38,030 bases of DNA from an uncultured Eubacteriales bacterium (GCA_958352145.1 CATWNM010000020.1:1-38030), one strand, 5' to 3'; counted from the first letter of the stretch, positions 24,691 to 33,073 are shown. Translations and numbers: made by a program. Notes: a model not told the origin generated them from the letters alone.

Positions 24691-25585
24691 TCTGTTTTCT
24701 ACCGATGAAAGCCGCGCAGATTCACAGCTTGAAAAGGTTGTGACGCTGAATCCCGCTGAAATCTCCGATTTTCCAAATCACCCTTTTAAGGTGCGGCAGG
24801 ACGACGATATGGCTGAAATGGTCGAGAGTATCAGAAAATACGGCGTGTTAGTTCCGGCTCTTGTCCGACCGAAAGAGGACGGCGGCTATGAAATGGTCGC
24901 AGGCCATAGGCGAAAGTTTGCGGCGGCTTTGGCGGGTGTCGCTGAAATCCCCTGTATCGTCCGCAATCTCACCGACGATGAAGCAACCATCGTAATGGTG
25001 GATAGTAACCTGCAAAGGGAAAAGATTTTACCGTCCGAAAAAGCATTTGCCTATAAAATGAAGCTGGACGCCATGAAAAGGCAAGGTCAGCGAACCGACT
25101 TAACTTCGGCCCCACTGGAGCCGAAGTCAAAAGGCTCTCGCTCTAACGAGGAATTAGCCGCCAACAGCCCGGACAGCCGTTCTCAAATTCAACGCTATAT
25201 CCGCCTGACCGAGCTTATCCCCTCTGTTCTGCAAATGGTAGACGACGGGAAGATTGCTTTCCGTCCTGCCGTGGAGCTTTCCTATCTTTCCAAAGAACAG
25301 CAGGAATCCCTATACAGCACAATGGAGTGTGAGGACTGCACACCGTCTTTGGTGCAGGCTATCAAAATGAAAGAGTTTAGCAAGGACGGAAAATTGACCG
25401 ACGAGGTGATCCTCTCCATTATGCAGGAGGAAAAGCCGAATCAGAAAGAACAGTTCAAAATGCCGAAAGAGCGTATCAGCAAGTATTTTGCGCCGGGGAC
25501 GCCCGCACAGAAGATTGAAGATACCATTATTAAGGCGTTGGAGCTATACCGAAAGTGTGAACGGCAAAGAGATATGGAAAGATAG
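24647..25585 (+). CDS. parB: ParB/Spo0J-family partition protein
   Basis: A 312-residue DNA-binding CTPase-type protein. The ParB N-terminal domain is seen at residues 30-125: DFPNHPFKVRQDDDMAEMVE, the GYEMVAGHRRKFAAALAG box and the NLQREKILPSEKAFAYKMK box. A helix-turn-helix region follows at about 170-225 (SRSQIQRYIRLTELIPSVLQ). It starts with TTG at 24647, 9 bases after AGGAGG in the parA coding sequence; this gives the (M)SVKTRDLGMTPLDDLF start typical of these proteins. It is the partner of ParA. No parS site is recognised nearby. Confidence 0.93.
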   Translation: MSVKTRDLGMTPLDDLFSTDESRADSQLEKVVTLNPAEISDFPNHPFKVRQDDDMAEMVESIRKYGVLVPALVRPKEDGGYEMVAGHRRKFAAALAGVAEIPCIVRNLTDDEATIVMVDSNLQREKILPSEKAFAYKMKLDAMKRQGQRTDLTSAPLEPKSKGSRSNEELAANSPDSRSQIQRYIRLTELIPSVLQMVDDGKIAFRPAVELSYLSKEQQESLYSTMECEDCTPSLVQAIKMKEFSKDGKLTDEVILSIMQEEKPNQKEQFKMPKERISKYFAPGTPAQKIEDTIIKALELYRKCERQRDMER

Positions 25586-25594
25586 AATTTTCCT

Positions 25595-25675
25595 AACAAG
25601 GGGCAGCCATACCCTTTTATACGAAAGGGTGCGGCGGTGTTCGCTTGTTCCCCCTCTCCACACCTCTCCCCCTCA
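25595..25675 (+). other. Nested hairpin and pyrimidine-rich stretch after parB
   Basis: ACCCTTT (25611-25617) pairs with AAAGGGT (25624-25630), enclosed by AACAAG (25595-25600) with CTTGTT (25644-25649). A C/T-rich run follows to 25675. No T tract follows the stem, so this is not a classic terminator. Confidence 0.4.
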
Positions 25676-25733
25676 AAACTACCTTTACTACCCGAAAAAA
25701 GAGATATTACAGGGCGGCGATTTTTTCACACCT

Positions 25734-25762
25734 TTGCAGAAATCCGCAAGAATCCGTACAAT
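25734..25762 (+). promoter_or_regulatory. Promoter of the lipoprotein gene
   Basis: TTGCAG (25734-25739), a 17-base spacer and TACAAT (25757-25762). A perfect 9-base inverted repeat (CCTTTGCAG 25731-25739, CTGCAAAGG 25767-25775) brackets it, covering the -35 box on one side and the ribosome site on the other. Confidence 0.72.
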
Positions 25763-25787
25763 GAAGCTGCAAAGGAGGTTTGCGAAT

Positions 25788-26501
25788 ATGAAAAAAGCAA
25801 GGATAATCGCTGTTATAGCAGTATTGATTGTTTCTTTGTCGGGTTGTGCAAACACGGATCGCCCGCAGACGATACAGGACAGTCCGAGCATGGAAACGAC
25901 CGCAAATGAGGTTGAGGGGCGTACAGAGCCGGAAGAAAGTTCGTCTGTTTCTGTTTCGGAAAGTAAAGAGAGCGCCGCAAACGGTACAGCCACGGTTCAG
26001 GCAGAAACGGAATCGGCACAGGCTGAAAATTCGCAGCCTATCGCAGAACAAAGCCCTGCGCAGGGGACGCAATCGCCGCAGACCGCCGTTCCAAACAATA
26101 CGCCGAAGTCCGAAACGCCGAAAACAGTTGAGCCCACGCCTGAGCCAGAGCCTGCACCGACGCAGCAGCCCACGCCGCCCCCTGCGGAAGAAACGCCAAA
26201 GGTCGAGCAGCCGCAGGAAACCACACCGGCGCCCGAAGAACCTGCCGTTCCCGAATTTAACATTCAGACTTGGATCGACTATGCCAAAACCTACGCTGTG
26301 AGTGTTGGGTTACGGCTTGAAAGCTCGGCGGTTGACTGTTGGGACAATCCCATTACTGCGGGAGCATACAGCACTTGTCTGGAACGGGATATTGCGGGCA
26401 GGCTGAATCGGTACAGCCGTGACGAAGATATTACCGATGTCTGGATATGGGCGCAGGCACGCTCCGACGGGAGCTATGATTTGTATATCGGCTACGCCTG
26501 A
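25788..26501 (+). CDS. Lipoprotein with Pro/Thr/Glu-rich stalk
   Basis: A 237-residue surface lipoprotein. The signal peptide ends in the lipobox SLSGC, making C20 the lipidated residue. Residues about 25-155 are a low-complexity linker rich in Ser, Glu, Thr and Pro (TPEPEPAPTQQPTPPPAEE), suited to span the cell wall. A small globular domain of about 80 residues (IQTWIDYAKTYAVSVGLRLE to DLYIGYA) carries two Cys. I do not recognise this domain. AAAGGAGG lies 9 bases before ATG 25788; an ATG 27 bases upstream precedes that site. Its position before the adhesin suggests an envelope role in mating contact, which is inference. Confidence 0.85.
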   Translation: MKKARIIAVIAVLIVSLSGCANTDRPQTIQDSPSMETTANEVEGRTEPEESSSVSVSESKESAANGTATVQAETESAQAENSQPIAEQSPAQGTQSPQTAVPNNTPKSETPKTVEPTPEPEPAPTQQPTPPPAEETPKVEQPQETTPAPEEPAVPEFNIQTWIDYAKTYAVSVGLRLESSAVDCWDNPITAGAYSTCLERDIAGRLNRYSRDEDITDVWIWAQARSDGSYDLYIGYA

Positions 26502-26530
26502 ACAAAATCAAAACCGAATATTTTACTATG

Positions 26531-26562
26531 AACGCACTGTGCAAAAACACGGTGCGTTTTTT
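26531..26562 (+). terminator. Terminator just upstream of the adhesin gene
   Basis: AACGCACTGTG (26531-26541) pairs with CACGGTGCGTT (26548-26558, one T-G pair) around CAAAAA and runs into six T residues. Only 20 bases, which include the ribosome site, separate it from the adhesin ATG. Confidence 0.9.
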
Positions 26563-26582
26563 CATTTCAAGGAGGATTTCAA

Positions 26583-29500
26583 ATGAAAACGCAAAAAATC
26601 AAAAAGGTTATGTCGCTGTTTCTGGCGGCGCTGATGTGCGTTACCACCCTTGCAGGGTTTGAGACGACCGCCTATGCCGCAGAAGAAACCGACGAAGTTT
26701 ATCTTATATCCTTTCCCCGTGACGGGGACGCCAATTACGACGGTGAATGGGGACACGACAGCTTTAATTTTATGAACGGCTGGTTTTCCGGCACTTCCCG
26801 TTATACCACCGTTCGCGCTATGGGTTCGTATGAGGGCAATATCTGTTACTGCATTGAACCCGGCGTTCCGCAGAATACAGGCGACCGTTTCACCAAAAAG
26901 GGCGAGGATTTTTGGGATAATTACCCCTCGTCCTACAATCAAACCATCTCACCCGACGATATTAAGCTGTTTATCGGCCGTATCTTTCAGTACGGCTATA
27001 CGGGTACGATTTCGACCTCTTGGCGTTCGCAGAATGAGGGCGGCGACAAGCTGGCTCACGCCGTTGCCACACAGCTTTTAGTTTGGGAAACCGTCGTTGG
27101 CGAGCGTGACGTAGATTTCAACAAGGTCAGCACAGGCAACAAGGACGCTATTCTTGACGAGATCAGCCCGAATCATCCCCTGCGCGACAAGATTATGAGT
27201 TACTACAATTCCATTGCCGCCAGCGTTCAGACCCATTCCAAAGTGCCGAGCTTTTTTGCAAAATCCACAGGCAAAGCGCAGAACATCGAATTAGAATGGG
27301 ACGGCACGAAATACACCGCCACGCTCACCGATACAAATAATGTTCTTTCTAACTATTCATTTTCCGCAAGCGTTTCGGGAATTAGTTTCTCCGTAAGCGG
27401 AAACAAGCTGACGATTACCGCCGATAAAGCGCCGAGCGGTACCGTCACCATTACAGCCGAAAAGAAAAATTCGCAAAGACGCGGCGTTATCACTTGGACG
27501 GACGGCATTTACGGCCCGAACGGAAAATTGCAAGATGTTGTCACCTATGCGCAGTCGGTCAACGATCCCGTAAAAGGCTATCTGAATATCAAGGTTTCCT
27601 ACGGTTCAGCGAAAATCGTTAAAACTTCCGAGGACGGCAAGGTTGAGGGTATTTCCTTTACCATTACAGGAAACGGCGTGAACAAAACCGTTCAGACAGG
27701 CGCAGGCGGCACAATTCAGATTGATAATCTCACCCCCGGCGTTTACACCGTAACTGAACAGAACTACGACAAATACGAGCCGCAGGAGGTTCGCCGTGTT
27801 ACCGTCATAAGCGGTCAGGTTGCTACCGTGAATTTCAGCAATGTTTTGAAGCGCGGCGATCTTACCGTCACCAAGACCTCGGAGGACGGACTAAACGAGG
27901 GCGTAAAATTCCATCTGTCCGGCACTTCTCTTTCGGGGCTTGCAGTGGACGAATACGCTGTAACCGACAGTTCGGGAAAGGCGTATTTCAACGATGTGCT
28001 GATCGGCACAGGTTATGTTCTGGAAGAAGTCGATACCGCAATCCGTTATGTTATCCCCGAAAATCAGACGGCGGCGGTTGAATGGAACAAGGTTACAAAC
28101 AAGAGCTTTACCAACATTCTGAAAAAGTGGAATGTCACCGTCACCAAGAGCGACTATGAAGCAGGCACAGCACAAGGCGACGCTTCTCTTGCCGGAGCCA
28201 CCTACGGAATTTACAAGGGCGAGCAGTTGATCGACACCTACACCACCGACGCAAACGGTCAGTTCACCACAAAATATTATGTCTGCGGTGATGATTGGTC
28301 GGTGCGTGAAATTGAGCCCAGCGAGGGCTATTTGTTGGACGAATCCGCACACCATATCGGCGCAGAGGCTAAAAACTACACCGTGGAATACAATTCCACC
28401 GCAAACGATGTAACCGAGCAGATTATCAAGGGCAAAATCGCCCTGATTAAGCATACGGACGACGGCGAAACGCAGCTTGAAACTCCCGAAGTAGGGGCGG
28501 AATTTGAGGTGTACCTTAAAGAATCCGGCTCCTATGGAAACGCAAAGGAAACCGAGCGCGATTATCTCACCTGCGACGAAAACGGCTATGCGATCACAAA
28601 AGACCTGCCCTATGGTATTTACACCGTCCACCAAGTCAAGGGCTGGGACGGCCGGGAGCTTCTGTCCGACTTTGATGTATATGTCGCAAAGGACCGCGCG
28701 ATTTATCGCTATCTTGCCAACAACGCAAACTTTGAATCGTATATCAAAATTGTCAAGGTGGACGCCGAAACCGGCAAGGTGATTCCCTATGCGGGCGCAG
28801 GCTTTCAGCTTTACCGCCCGGACGGCAGCCTGATTACGCAGACCTTCACCTATCCCGAAATTACCACCATCGACACATTCTACACCAACGACGAGGGCTA
28901 TTTGATTACCCCCGAAAAGCTGGAATACGGTTCGGGGTATTCGCTGGTCGAAGTATTTGCCCCCTACGGCTACACGCTGAACAGCGAACCTGTATATTTT
29001 GATGTAACGCAGGACGCTTCTACCGACGAGGACGGCGTTACCGTAATTGAGGTTATCAAGGAAAACACCGCACAGAAAGGCATTATCAAGATCAGCAAAT
29101 CCGGCGAAGTCTTTTCCTCGGTCTCCGAAGCGGATGGACTGTATCAGCCTGTTTTCTCTGTTCAGGGATTGCCGGGCGCAGTCTATGAAATCACCGCTGC
29201 CGAGGATATTATCACGCCGGACGGTACGACCCGATACAGCAAAGGCGAAATGGTTGATACCGTAACGACCGATGAAACGGGACTTGCCGAAAGCAAACCG
29301 CTGTATCTCGGAAAATATAAAATCCGAGAAATTACCGCACCGTATGGAATGGTTCTCAATGAGGAAATCCACACCGCCGAGCTTGTCTATGCGGGACAGG
29401 AAGTCGAGATTACCGAAACCTCTGCCAGCTTCTACAACGAACGACAGAAAGCCGCTGTATCGCTTGATAAGGTGTTGGAGCAGAACGAAACATTTGGAAT

Positions 29501-30809
29501 CGGTAGAAATAGCGAAATTACAGGCGTGACCTTTGGCTTGTTTGCCACCGAGGATTTGACCGCAGCGGACGGCTCGGTTATTCCTGCTGACGGACTGCTC
29601 GAAATTCTTTCTGTTGACGAGAACGGCCACGTCGTATGCAAAACCGATTTGCCGTTTGGCAGCTTCTATCTTAAAGAGCTTTCCACCGATGAGCATTATA
29701 TCCTCTCCGATGAAAAGCACCCGATTGTCTTTGACTACGCAGGACAGGAAACCGCCCTTGTGGAAATCAAGGCAAACGACGGCAAGCCGATTGAAAACGA
29801 CCTGATTTATGGCGAAATCCACGGACTGAAAAGGGACGAGGACGGAAACGCACTCGGCAGCGCTGTGATTGGTTTGTTCAAAGCGGACTGCACCGAGTTT
29901 ACAAGAGAAAATGCGATTCTCACCGCCACCTCTGCCGAGGACGGCGGTTTTTCTTTTGCCGATGTGCCTTACGGAAACTGGCTCGTGCGTGAAATCGAAG
30001 CTCCGACAGGCTTTGTATTGTCTGATGAAACCTTTGCCGTGACGGTGGATAAGGACGGCGCGGTAATTGAGGCAGAGATCGAAAACACGATGATTCGTGG
30101 TACGGTGCAGCTTACAAAGGTTGATAAAGACTATCCCGATAACAAGCTGACAGGCGCGGAATTTGCCGTTTACCGTGACAGCAACGGCAATAAGGAGCTT
30201 GACGCAGACGATGAACTGCTCGGCACACTCACAGAAACCGGCACAGGCGTTTATGAAATGTCCGACCTGATTTACGGCGGCTATTTTGTAAAAGAACAGA
30301 AAGCGCCGGAGGGCTTCTATCTGGACGATAACGCCTATTATTTTGAAATCACCGAGAACGGCAAAACCGTCACCGTGGAAAACGAGGCGGGAAAAGGATT
30401 CGTTAATGCTCCGCAGGTCGGTTCTCTGAAAATCGTCAAGACTTCCTCTGACGGCAAGGTGGAGGGCTTCTCTTTCCGTGTGACCGGGCCTAACGGGTAT
30501 TCCGAAATCTTTACCACAGACGGAAACGGTGAAATCCTCATTGAAAATCTCCGTATCGGCGAGTATGTGGTTTCCGAGGTATCGGACGGCGCTTCTGCCG
30601 CCTATATTCTCCCTGCCGACAAGACAGCGAGCGTATTTGAGGGCGCTGTTACCAAAGTGGAAATGCACAACGAATTAAGGGACACACCGAAAACAGGCGA
30701 CGACAGCAATCCCGTCCTTTGGCTCTCCCTGCTCGGCATTTCCGCGGTGGGCGCTGCTGCTCTCGGCGTGATTGGCTGGAAAAAACGCAGAAAGGATGGT
30801 GTTGAATAA
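26583..30809 (+). CDS. Thioester-domain surface adhesin with about ten Cna-B/SpaA-like repeats
   Basis: A 1408-residue wall-anchored protein. A signal peptide spans residues 1-32 (ending TTAYA). A thioester domain spans about 35-235, where C90 (CYCIEPG) and Q164 (ATQLLVWE) are the residues expected to form the Cys-Gln thioester that binds host or cell surfaces covalently. After an Ig-like stretch, about ten prealbumin-like repeats follow, each starting with a strand such as AKIVKTSEDG, LTVTKTSEDG, IKIVKVDAETG or VQLTKVDKDY and usually ending near an E-P-G/YxVxE type motif; such domains often form isopeptide bonds. The C-terminus has the sortase-type motif TPKTG (1368-1372), a hydrophobic helix and KKRRK. 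AAGGAGG lies 6 bases before the ATG. A likely role is attachment during conjugation or host colonisation. Confidence 0.93.
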   Translation: MKTQKIKKVMSLFLAALMCVTTLAGFETTAYAAEETDEVYLISFPRDGDANYDGEWGHDSFNFMNGWFSGTSRYTTVRAMGSYEGNICYCIEPGVPQNTGDRFTKKGEDFWDNYPSSYNQTISPDDIKLFIGRIFQYGYTGTISTSWRSQNEGGDKLAHAVATQLLVWETVVGERDVDFNKVSTGNKDAILDEISPNHPLRDKIMSYYNSIAASVQTHSKVPSFFAKSTGKAQNIELEWDGTKYTATLTDTNNVLSNYSFSASVSGISFSVSGNKLTITADKAPSGTVTITAEKKNSQRRGVITWTDGIYGPNGKLQDVVTYAQSVNDPVKGYLNIKVSYGSAKIVKTSEDGKVEGISFTITGNGVNKTVQTGAGGTIQIDNLTPGVYTVTEQNYDKYEPQEVRRVTVISGQVATVNFSNVLKRGDLTVTKTSEDGLNEGVKFHLSGTSLSGLAVDEYAVTDSSGKAYFNDVLIGTGYVLEEVDTAIRYVIPENQTAAVEWNKVTNKSFTNILKKWNVTVTKSDYEAGTAQGDASLAGATYGIYKGEQLIDTYTTDANGQFTTKYYVCGDDWSVREIEPSEGYLLDESAHHIGAEAKNYTVEYNSTANDVTEQIIKGKIALIKHTDDGETQLETPEVGAEFEVYLKESGSYGNAKETERDYLTCDENGYAITKDLPYGIYTVHQVKGWDGRELLSDFDVYVAKDRAIYRYLANNANFESYIKIVKVDAETGKVIPYAGAGFQLYRPDGSLITQTFTYPEITTIDTFYTNDEGYLITPEKLEYGSGYSLVEVFAPYGYTLNSEPVYFDVTQDASTDEDGVTVIEVIKENTAQKGIIKISKSGEVFSSVSEADGLYQPVFSVQGLPGAVYEITAAEDIITPDGTTRYSKGEMVDTVTTDETGLAESKPLYLGKYKIREITAPYGMVLNEEIHTAELVYAGQEVEITETSASFYNERQKAAVSLDKVLEQNETFGIGRNSEITGVTFGLFATEDLTAADGSVIPADGLLEILSVDENGHVVCKTDLPFGSFYLKELSTDEHYILSDEKHPIVFDYAGQETALVEIKANDGKPIENDLIYGEIHGLKRDEDGNALGSAVIGLFKADCTEFTRENAILTATSAEDGGFSFADVPYGNWLVREIEAPTGFVLSDETFAVTVDKDGAVIEAEIENTMIRGTVQLTKVDKDYPDNKLTGAEFAVYRDSNGNKELDADDELLGTLTETGTGVYEMSDLIYGGYFVKEQKAPEGFYLDDNAYYFEITENGKTVTVENEAGKGFVNAPQVGSLKIVKTSSDGKVEGFSFRVTGPNGYSEIFTTDGNGEILIENLRIGEYVVSEVSDGASAAYILPADKTASVFEGAVTKVEMHNELRDTPKTGDDSNPVLWLSLLGISAVGAAALGVIGWKKRRKDGVE

Positions 30810-30898
30810 TGGAACTGAAAACGATCATTGCAATCGGACTGGTTGTGTTCATTGTGGGCGCTTTGATTTTCCTTAAAATCAGAGCAAAGAAGAAATAA
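30809..30898 (+). CDS. 29-aa single-span membrane peptide
   Basis: A 29-residue peptide that starts MELKTIIAIGLVVF, has one hydrophobic helix, and ends with the basic tail KIRAKKK. Its ATG overlaps the adhesin stop (TAATG), so translation is probably coupled; GGATGG lies about 10 bases upstream. The size and composition fit a small membrane protein of the element, or less likely a small toxin. I cannot name a family. A terminator follows 28 bases after the stop. Confidence 0.65.
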   Translation: MELKTIIAIGLVVFIVGALIFLKIRAKKK

Positions 30899-30925
30899 CG
30901 ACCGGGGCGGCTAAAATATGCCGCC

Positions 30926-30951
30926 AAAGCCAGCGTTTCCGCTGGCTTTTT
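30926..30951 (+). terminator. Terminator after the 29-aa gene
   Basis: AAAGCCAGCG (30926-30935) pairs perfectly with CGCTGGCTTT (30940-30949) around TTTC, with a T tail. Only 35 bases lie before the next ATG. Confidence 0.9.
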
Positions 30952-30986
30952 ACATATCCCGAAAAAATAAAAGGAGGCTTATATCT

Positions 30987-31322
30987 ATGATTCATTTCTT
31001 TGATTCAGACATAGCGCAGAAATACGGTGTCAATGCGGCGGTGCTGGCGGGTTTTCTTTGGGATTGTATCGAGGAACAAAGCACGCAGTCGCCGCAGCTT
31101 CACGAGGGCAAGGTTTGGGTTCGCTGCTCGGTGCAGATGATGACGGGGTTCTTTCCGTTTCTCACCTATGACGAAATCCGCTATGCCCTGAAACAGCTTA
31201 TACGAGGGCGTGTTCTCACAAAAGGGCGTTTCAACGAGAGCCGTTTCGACCGCACGAACTGGTACGCTTTTACCGAGTTCGGACAATTCCTTATGGCAGA
31301 AAGCGAGGCGAAAACACAATGA
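30987..31322 (+). CDS. Winged-helix-like mobile-element protein
   Basis: A 111-residue soluble protein that begins MIHFFDSDIAQKYGVNAAVL. The pattern (FDSDIA, GVNAAVLAGFLWDCIE, TYDEIRYALKQLIRGRVLTK) is that of small winged-helix replication-initiator-like proteins common in phages and integrative elements of Clostridia. I use ATG 30987, since AAAGGAGG precedes it by about 8 bases; a longer frame from 30918 covers the upstream terminator. Its stop overlaps the start of the next gene by 4 bases (ATGA). Its biochemical role is unknown. Confidence 0.78.
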   Translation: MIHFFDSDIAQKYGVNAAVLAGFLWDCIEEQSTQSPQLHEGKVWVRCSVQMMTGFFPFLTYDEIRYALKQLIRGRVLTKGRFNESRFDRTNWYAFTEFGQFLMAESEAKTQ

Positions 31323-31857
31323 CAGACGGCAGACACATTATTTGGACTGATTATCTTGACTACGACGATTGGAAAGAAGATTTAGAAGAACAGTACCCCG
31401 AACTGTCCGAGGACGAGCGCATTTCTCTGATGTATGAAATCAACGGCGACTATCTGGACGACGAACGCCATAACTTGAATATTCAGCTTAACCGCCCGAT
31501 TCTTGTTGTCGGGGACTTGGGGCTTTGGCACGGTCGCCGTATGGGGTACAAGGAAATTGAAAGCGGCAATGCCTTTACAGCGAACGGGATATTGATTACA
31601 GCACTTGGTTTGTGGATAAAAACGGCGATTTCCGCTGTGACGCCATTCACCATGACGGCACAAATCATTATCTCTACCGCACCTATAAGGACGGCGTTTC
31701 CGAAACGCAGATTGACAACCTGAAAGAAAAGCTATACCGCGGTACGGCGACCCGTGCGGATATTACAAGAATAACCCGCAGGCTTGGCGACGAAATAGCG
31801 AATGTTTACGGCTTTTCGATTCCACACAGGCGGCAGGCTGTCACGCCGGAACGGTAA
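31319..31857 (+). pseudogene. Conserved mobile-element gene broken by a frameshift
   Basis: Two overlapping frames make one protein. The first (from ATG 31319) reads DLGLWHGRRMGYKEIESGN, then turns into non-conserved residues. The second frame, continuous from about 31570, reads CLYSERDIDYSTWFVDKNGD and then FRCDAIHHDGTNHYLYRTYK and runs to 31857. The switch is near 31565-31575. Homologues I recall from related elements continue from the SGN-like motif through a few residues to CLYS, so a small deletion is likely, although a sequencing error is possible. There is no slippery heptamer at the joint. The function of the intact protein is unknown. The start overlaps the previous gene by 4 bases. 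Confidence 0.72.
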
Positions 31858-31869
31858 GGAGGCGAAACT

Positions 31870-32553
31870 ATGCAGGATTTATCCGATTCAAGGGATTGCG
31901 CCTTTGAAGCCTTTATTACCAATCTCGGCAAATACAACGAGGGCTATTTAGTCGGTGAATGGGTTAAGTTCCCGATTACCAATGAGGAAATGCAGGAGGT
32001 TTTTAAGCGAATCGGCATTAACCGCCGCTATGAGGAATGGTTCATTACCGATTACGAATGTCCCGATTCCCACATTTATGACCTGCTCGGAGAATACGAA
32101 AGTTTAAGCGAGCTCAATTATCTTGCAAATATGATTATGGAGCTTGACGAAAGTGAGGATTTCTGGCAGGCGGTTTTAGACTTGGGCGAGAATACGGGCA
32201 GCGTTAAGGATTTAATCAATCTCACCGAAAATATGGATTGCTTTGATTATCTTCCGGGTGTTACTGATGATTCAGACCTCGGCTATTATTGGGTGGAAGA
32301 AAGCGGCTGTTATGATACAAAAGCAATGGGCGCTCTTTCAAATTATATCGACTATGAGGGTTTTGGCAGAGATATTCGTTTTGATGAAAGCGGCGTTTTC
32401 ACCGATCACGGTTATGTACGCTCAAACGGCGGCCGCTTTGTTGACATCTACGACGGCAATATTGAAAACATTCCCGAAGAATACCGTATTCAAAGCCCGA
32501 ATCTCTATGTCCGTGCTGTTGTCGGAAAGGTGGAAAAAGATATGAAGCGCTGA
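31870..32553 (+). CDS. ardA: Antirestriction protein ArdA
   Basis: A 227-residue acidic protein with the ArdA pattern: an N-terminal DUF-like segment (AFEAFITNLGKYNEGYLVGE, then WVKFPIT), a middle acidic helical part (LGEYESLSELNYLANMIMEL) and a C-terminal part (LSNYIDYEGFGRDIRFDES). ArdA mimics B-form DNA and blocks type I restriction enzymes, so newly transferred DNA survives in the recipient. Slightly longer than the textbook 165-170 residue ArdA, it matches the larger form seen in Clostridial elements. AAGGAGG lies 6 bases before the ATG. It follows the frameshifted gene with 12 bases between. Confidence 0.9.
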   Translation: MQDLSDSRDCAFEAFITNLGKYNEGYLVGEWVKFPITNEEMQEVFKRIGINRRYEEWFITDYECPDSHIYDLLGEYESLSELNYLANMIMELDESEDFWQAVLDLGENTGSVKDLINLTENMDCFDYLPGVTDDSDLGYYWVEESGCYDTKAMGALSNYIDYEGFGRDIRFDESGVFTDHGYVRSNGGRFVDIYDGNIENIPEEYRIQSPNLYVRAVVGKVEKDMKR

Positions 32554-32568
32554 TTTGCACATTTGATA

Positions 32569-32598
32569 TTGTTTCCGCACTTGGGTATGATATATAAT
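32569..32598 (+). promoter_or_regulatory. Possible promoter of the 109-aa gene
   Basis: TTGTTT (32569-32574), an 18-base spacer and TATAAT (32593-32598). The -35 box is poor. Confidence 0.45.
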
Positions 32599-32623
32599 AA
32601 AAAGGACAAGGAAGTGATTTCAA

Positions 32624-32953
32624 ATGAGCGACAGCTCTTATACCGATTTGGCGCAGCGGATTGAGGAATCCTTTGCCGAGATTGAGGACGAAGCGATTGC
32701 CGATTTCAAAAAGACGGATGAAGCCTATGCAAATCTGTATCAACAGATTTCAAAGCTGAAAGCAGACAATCCCTTTATCGGTAAGGTTATAGACGGCAGC
32801 GGCGGTATTTCTCTGACCGCCGAGGAACACGAAATTCTGACCGAGTATTTCCGTCTGCGATTCAGGCTCGACGATATGGAGCGCCAGCGGTTATATTTCA
32901 GAGGACATACCGACTGTATTTCGTATTTGAAAAAGGTCGGAACGCTAAATTGA
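32624..32953 (+). CDS. Small conserved mobile-element protein, 109 aa
   Basis: A 109-residue, mostly helical, acidic protein. It begins SSYTDLAQRIEESFAEIED and ends FRGHTDCISYLKKVG. This resembles a family widespread in integrative elements of gut Bacillota (I believe DUF6664, not verified). No catalytic motif is visible. GGAAGTGA lies about 6 bases before the ATG, and it has a weak promoter of its own. A strong terminator follows, which separates it from the cargo genes. Confidence 0.82.
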   Translation: MSDSSYTDLAQRIEESFAEIEDEAIADFKKTDEAYANLYQQISKLKADNPFIGKVIDGSGGISLTAEEHEILTEYFRLRFRLDDMERQRLYFRGHTDCISYLKKVGTLN

Positions 32954-32965
32954 ATATTTCAGCAT

Positions 32966-32997
32966 AAGCGGTACGGAGTTTTCCTGTACCGCTTTTT
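32966..32997 (+). terminator. Terminator after the 109-aa gene
   Basis: AAGCGGTACGG (32966-32976) pairs with CTGTACCGCTT (32984-32994, one G-T pair) around a 7-base loop and ends in a T run. Confidence 0.9.
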
Positions 32998-33073
32998 ACA
33001 TGGGTAAGGCATATAGCAAAACCGAAAAAGAAATTGAAATAGAAAAGTTTTTACGAAATTTAAGTAAGAACTA

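Noticed and set aside
27891..30668. A 925-codon open frame on the reverse strand opposite the adhesin gene
   Set aside because: It is a codon-bias shadow: no ribosome site or domain is recognisable, and the forward frame has clear domains and signals.
31565..31575. Programmed frameshifting in the broken element gene
   Set aside because: No slippery heptamer or following pseudoknot is apparent at the frame change, so a mutation is the simpler explanation.
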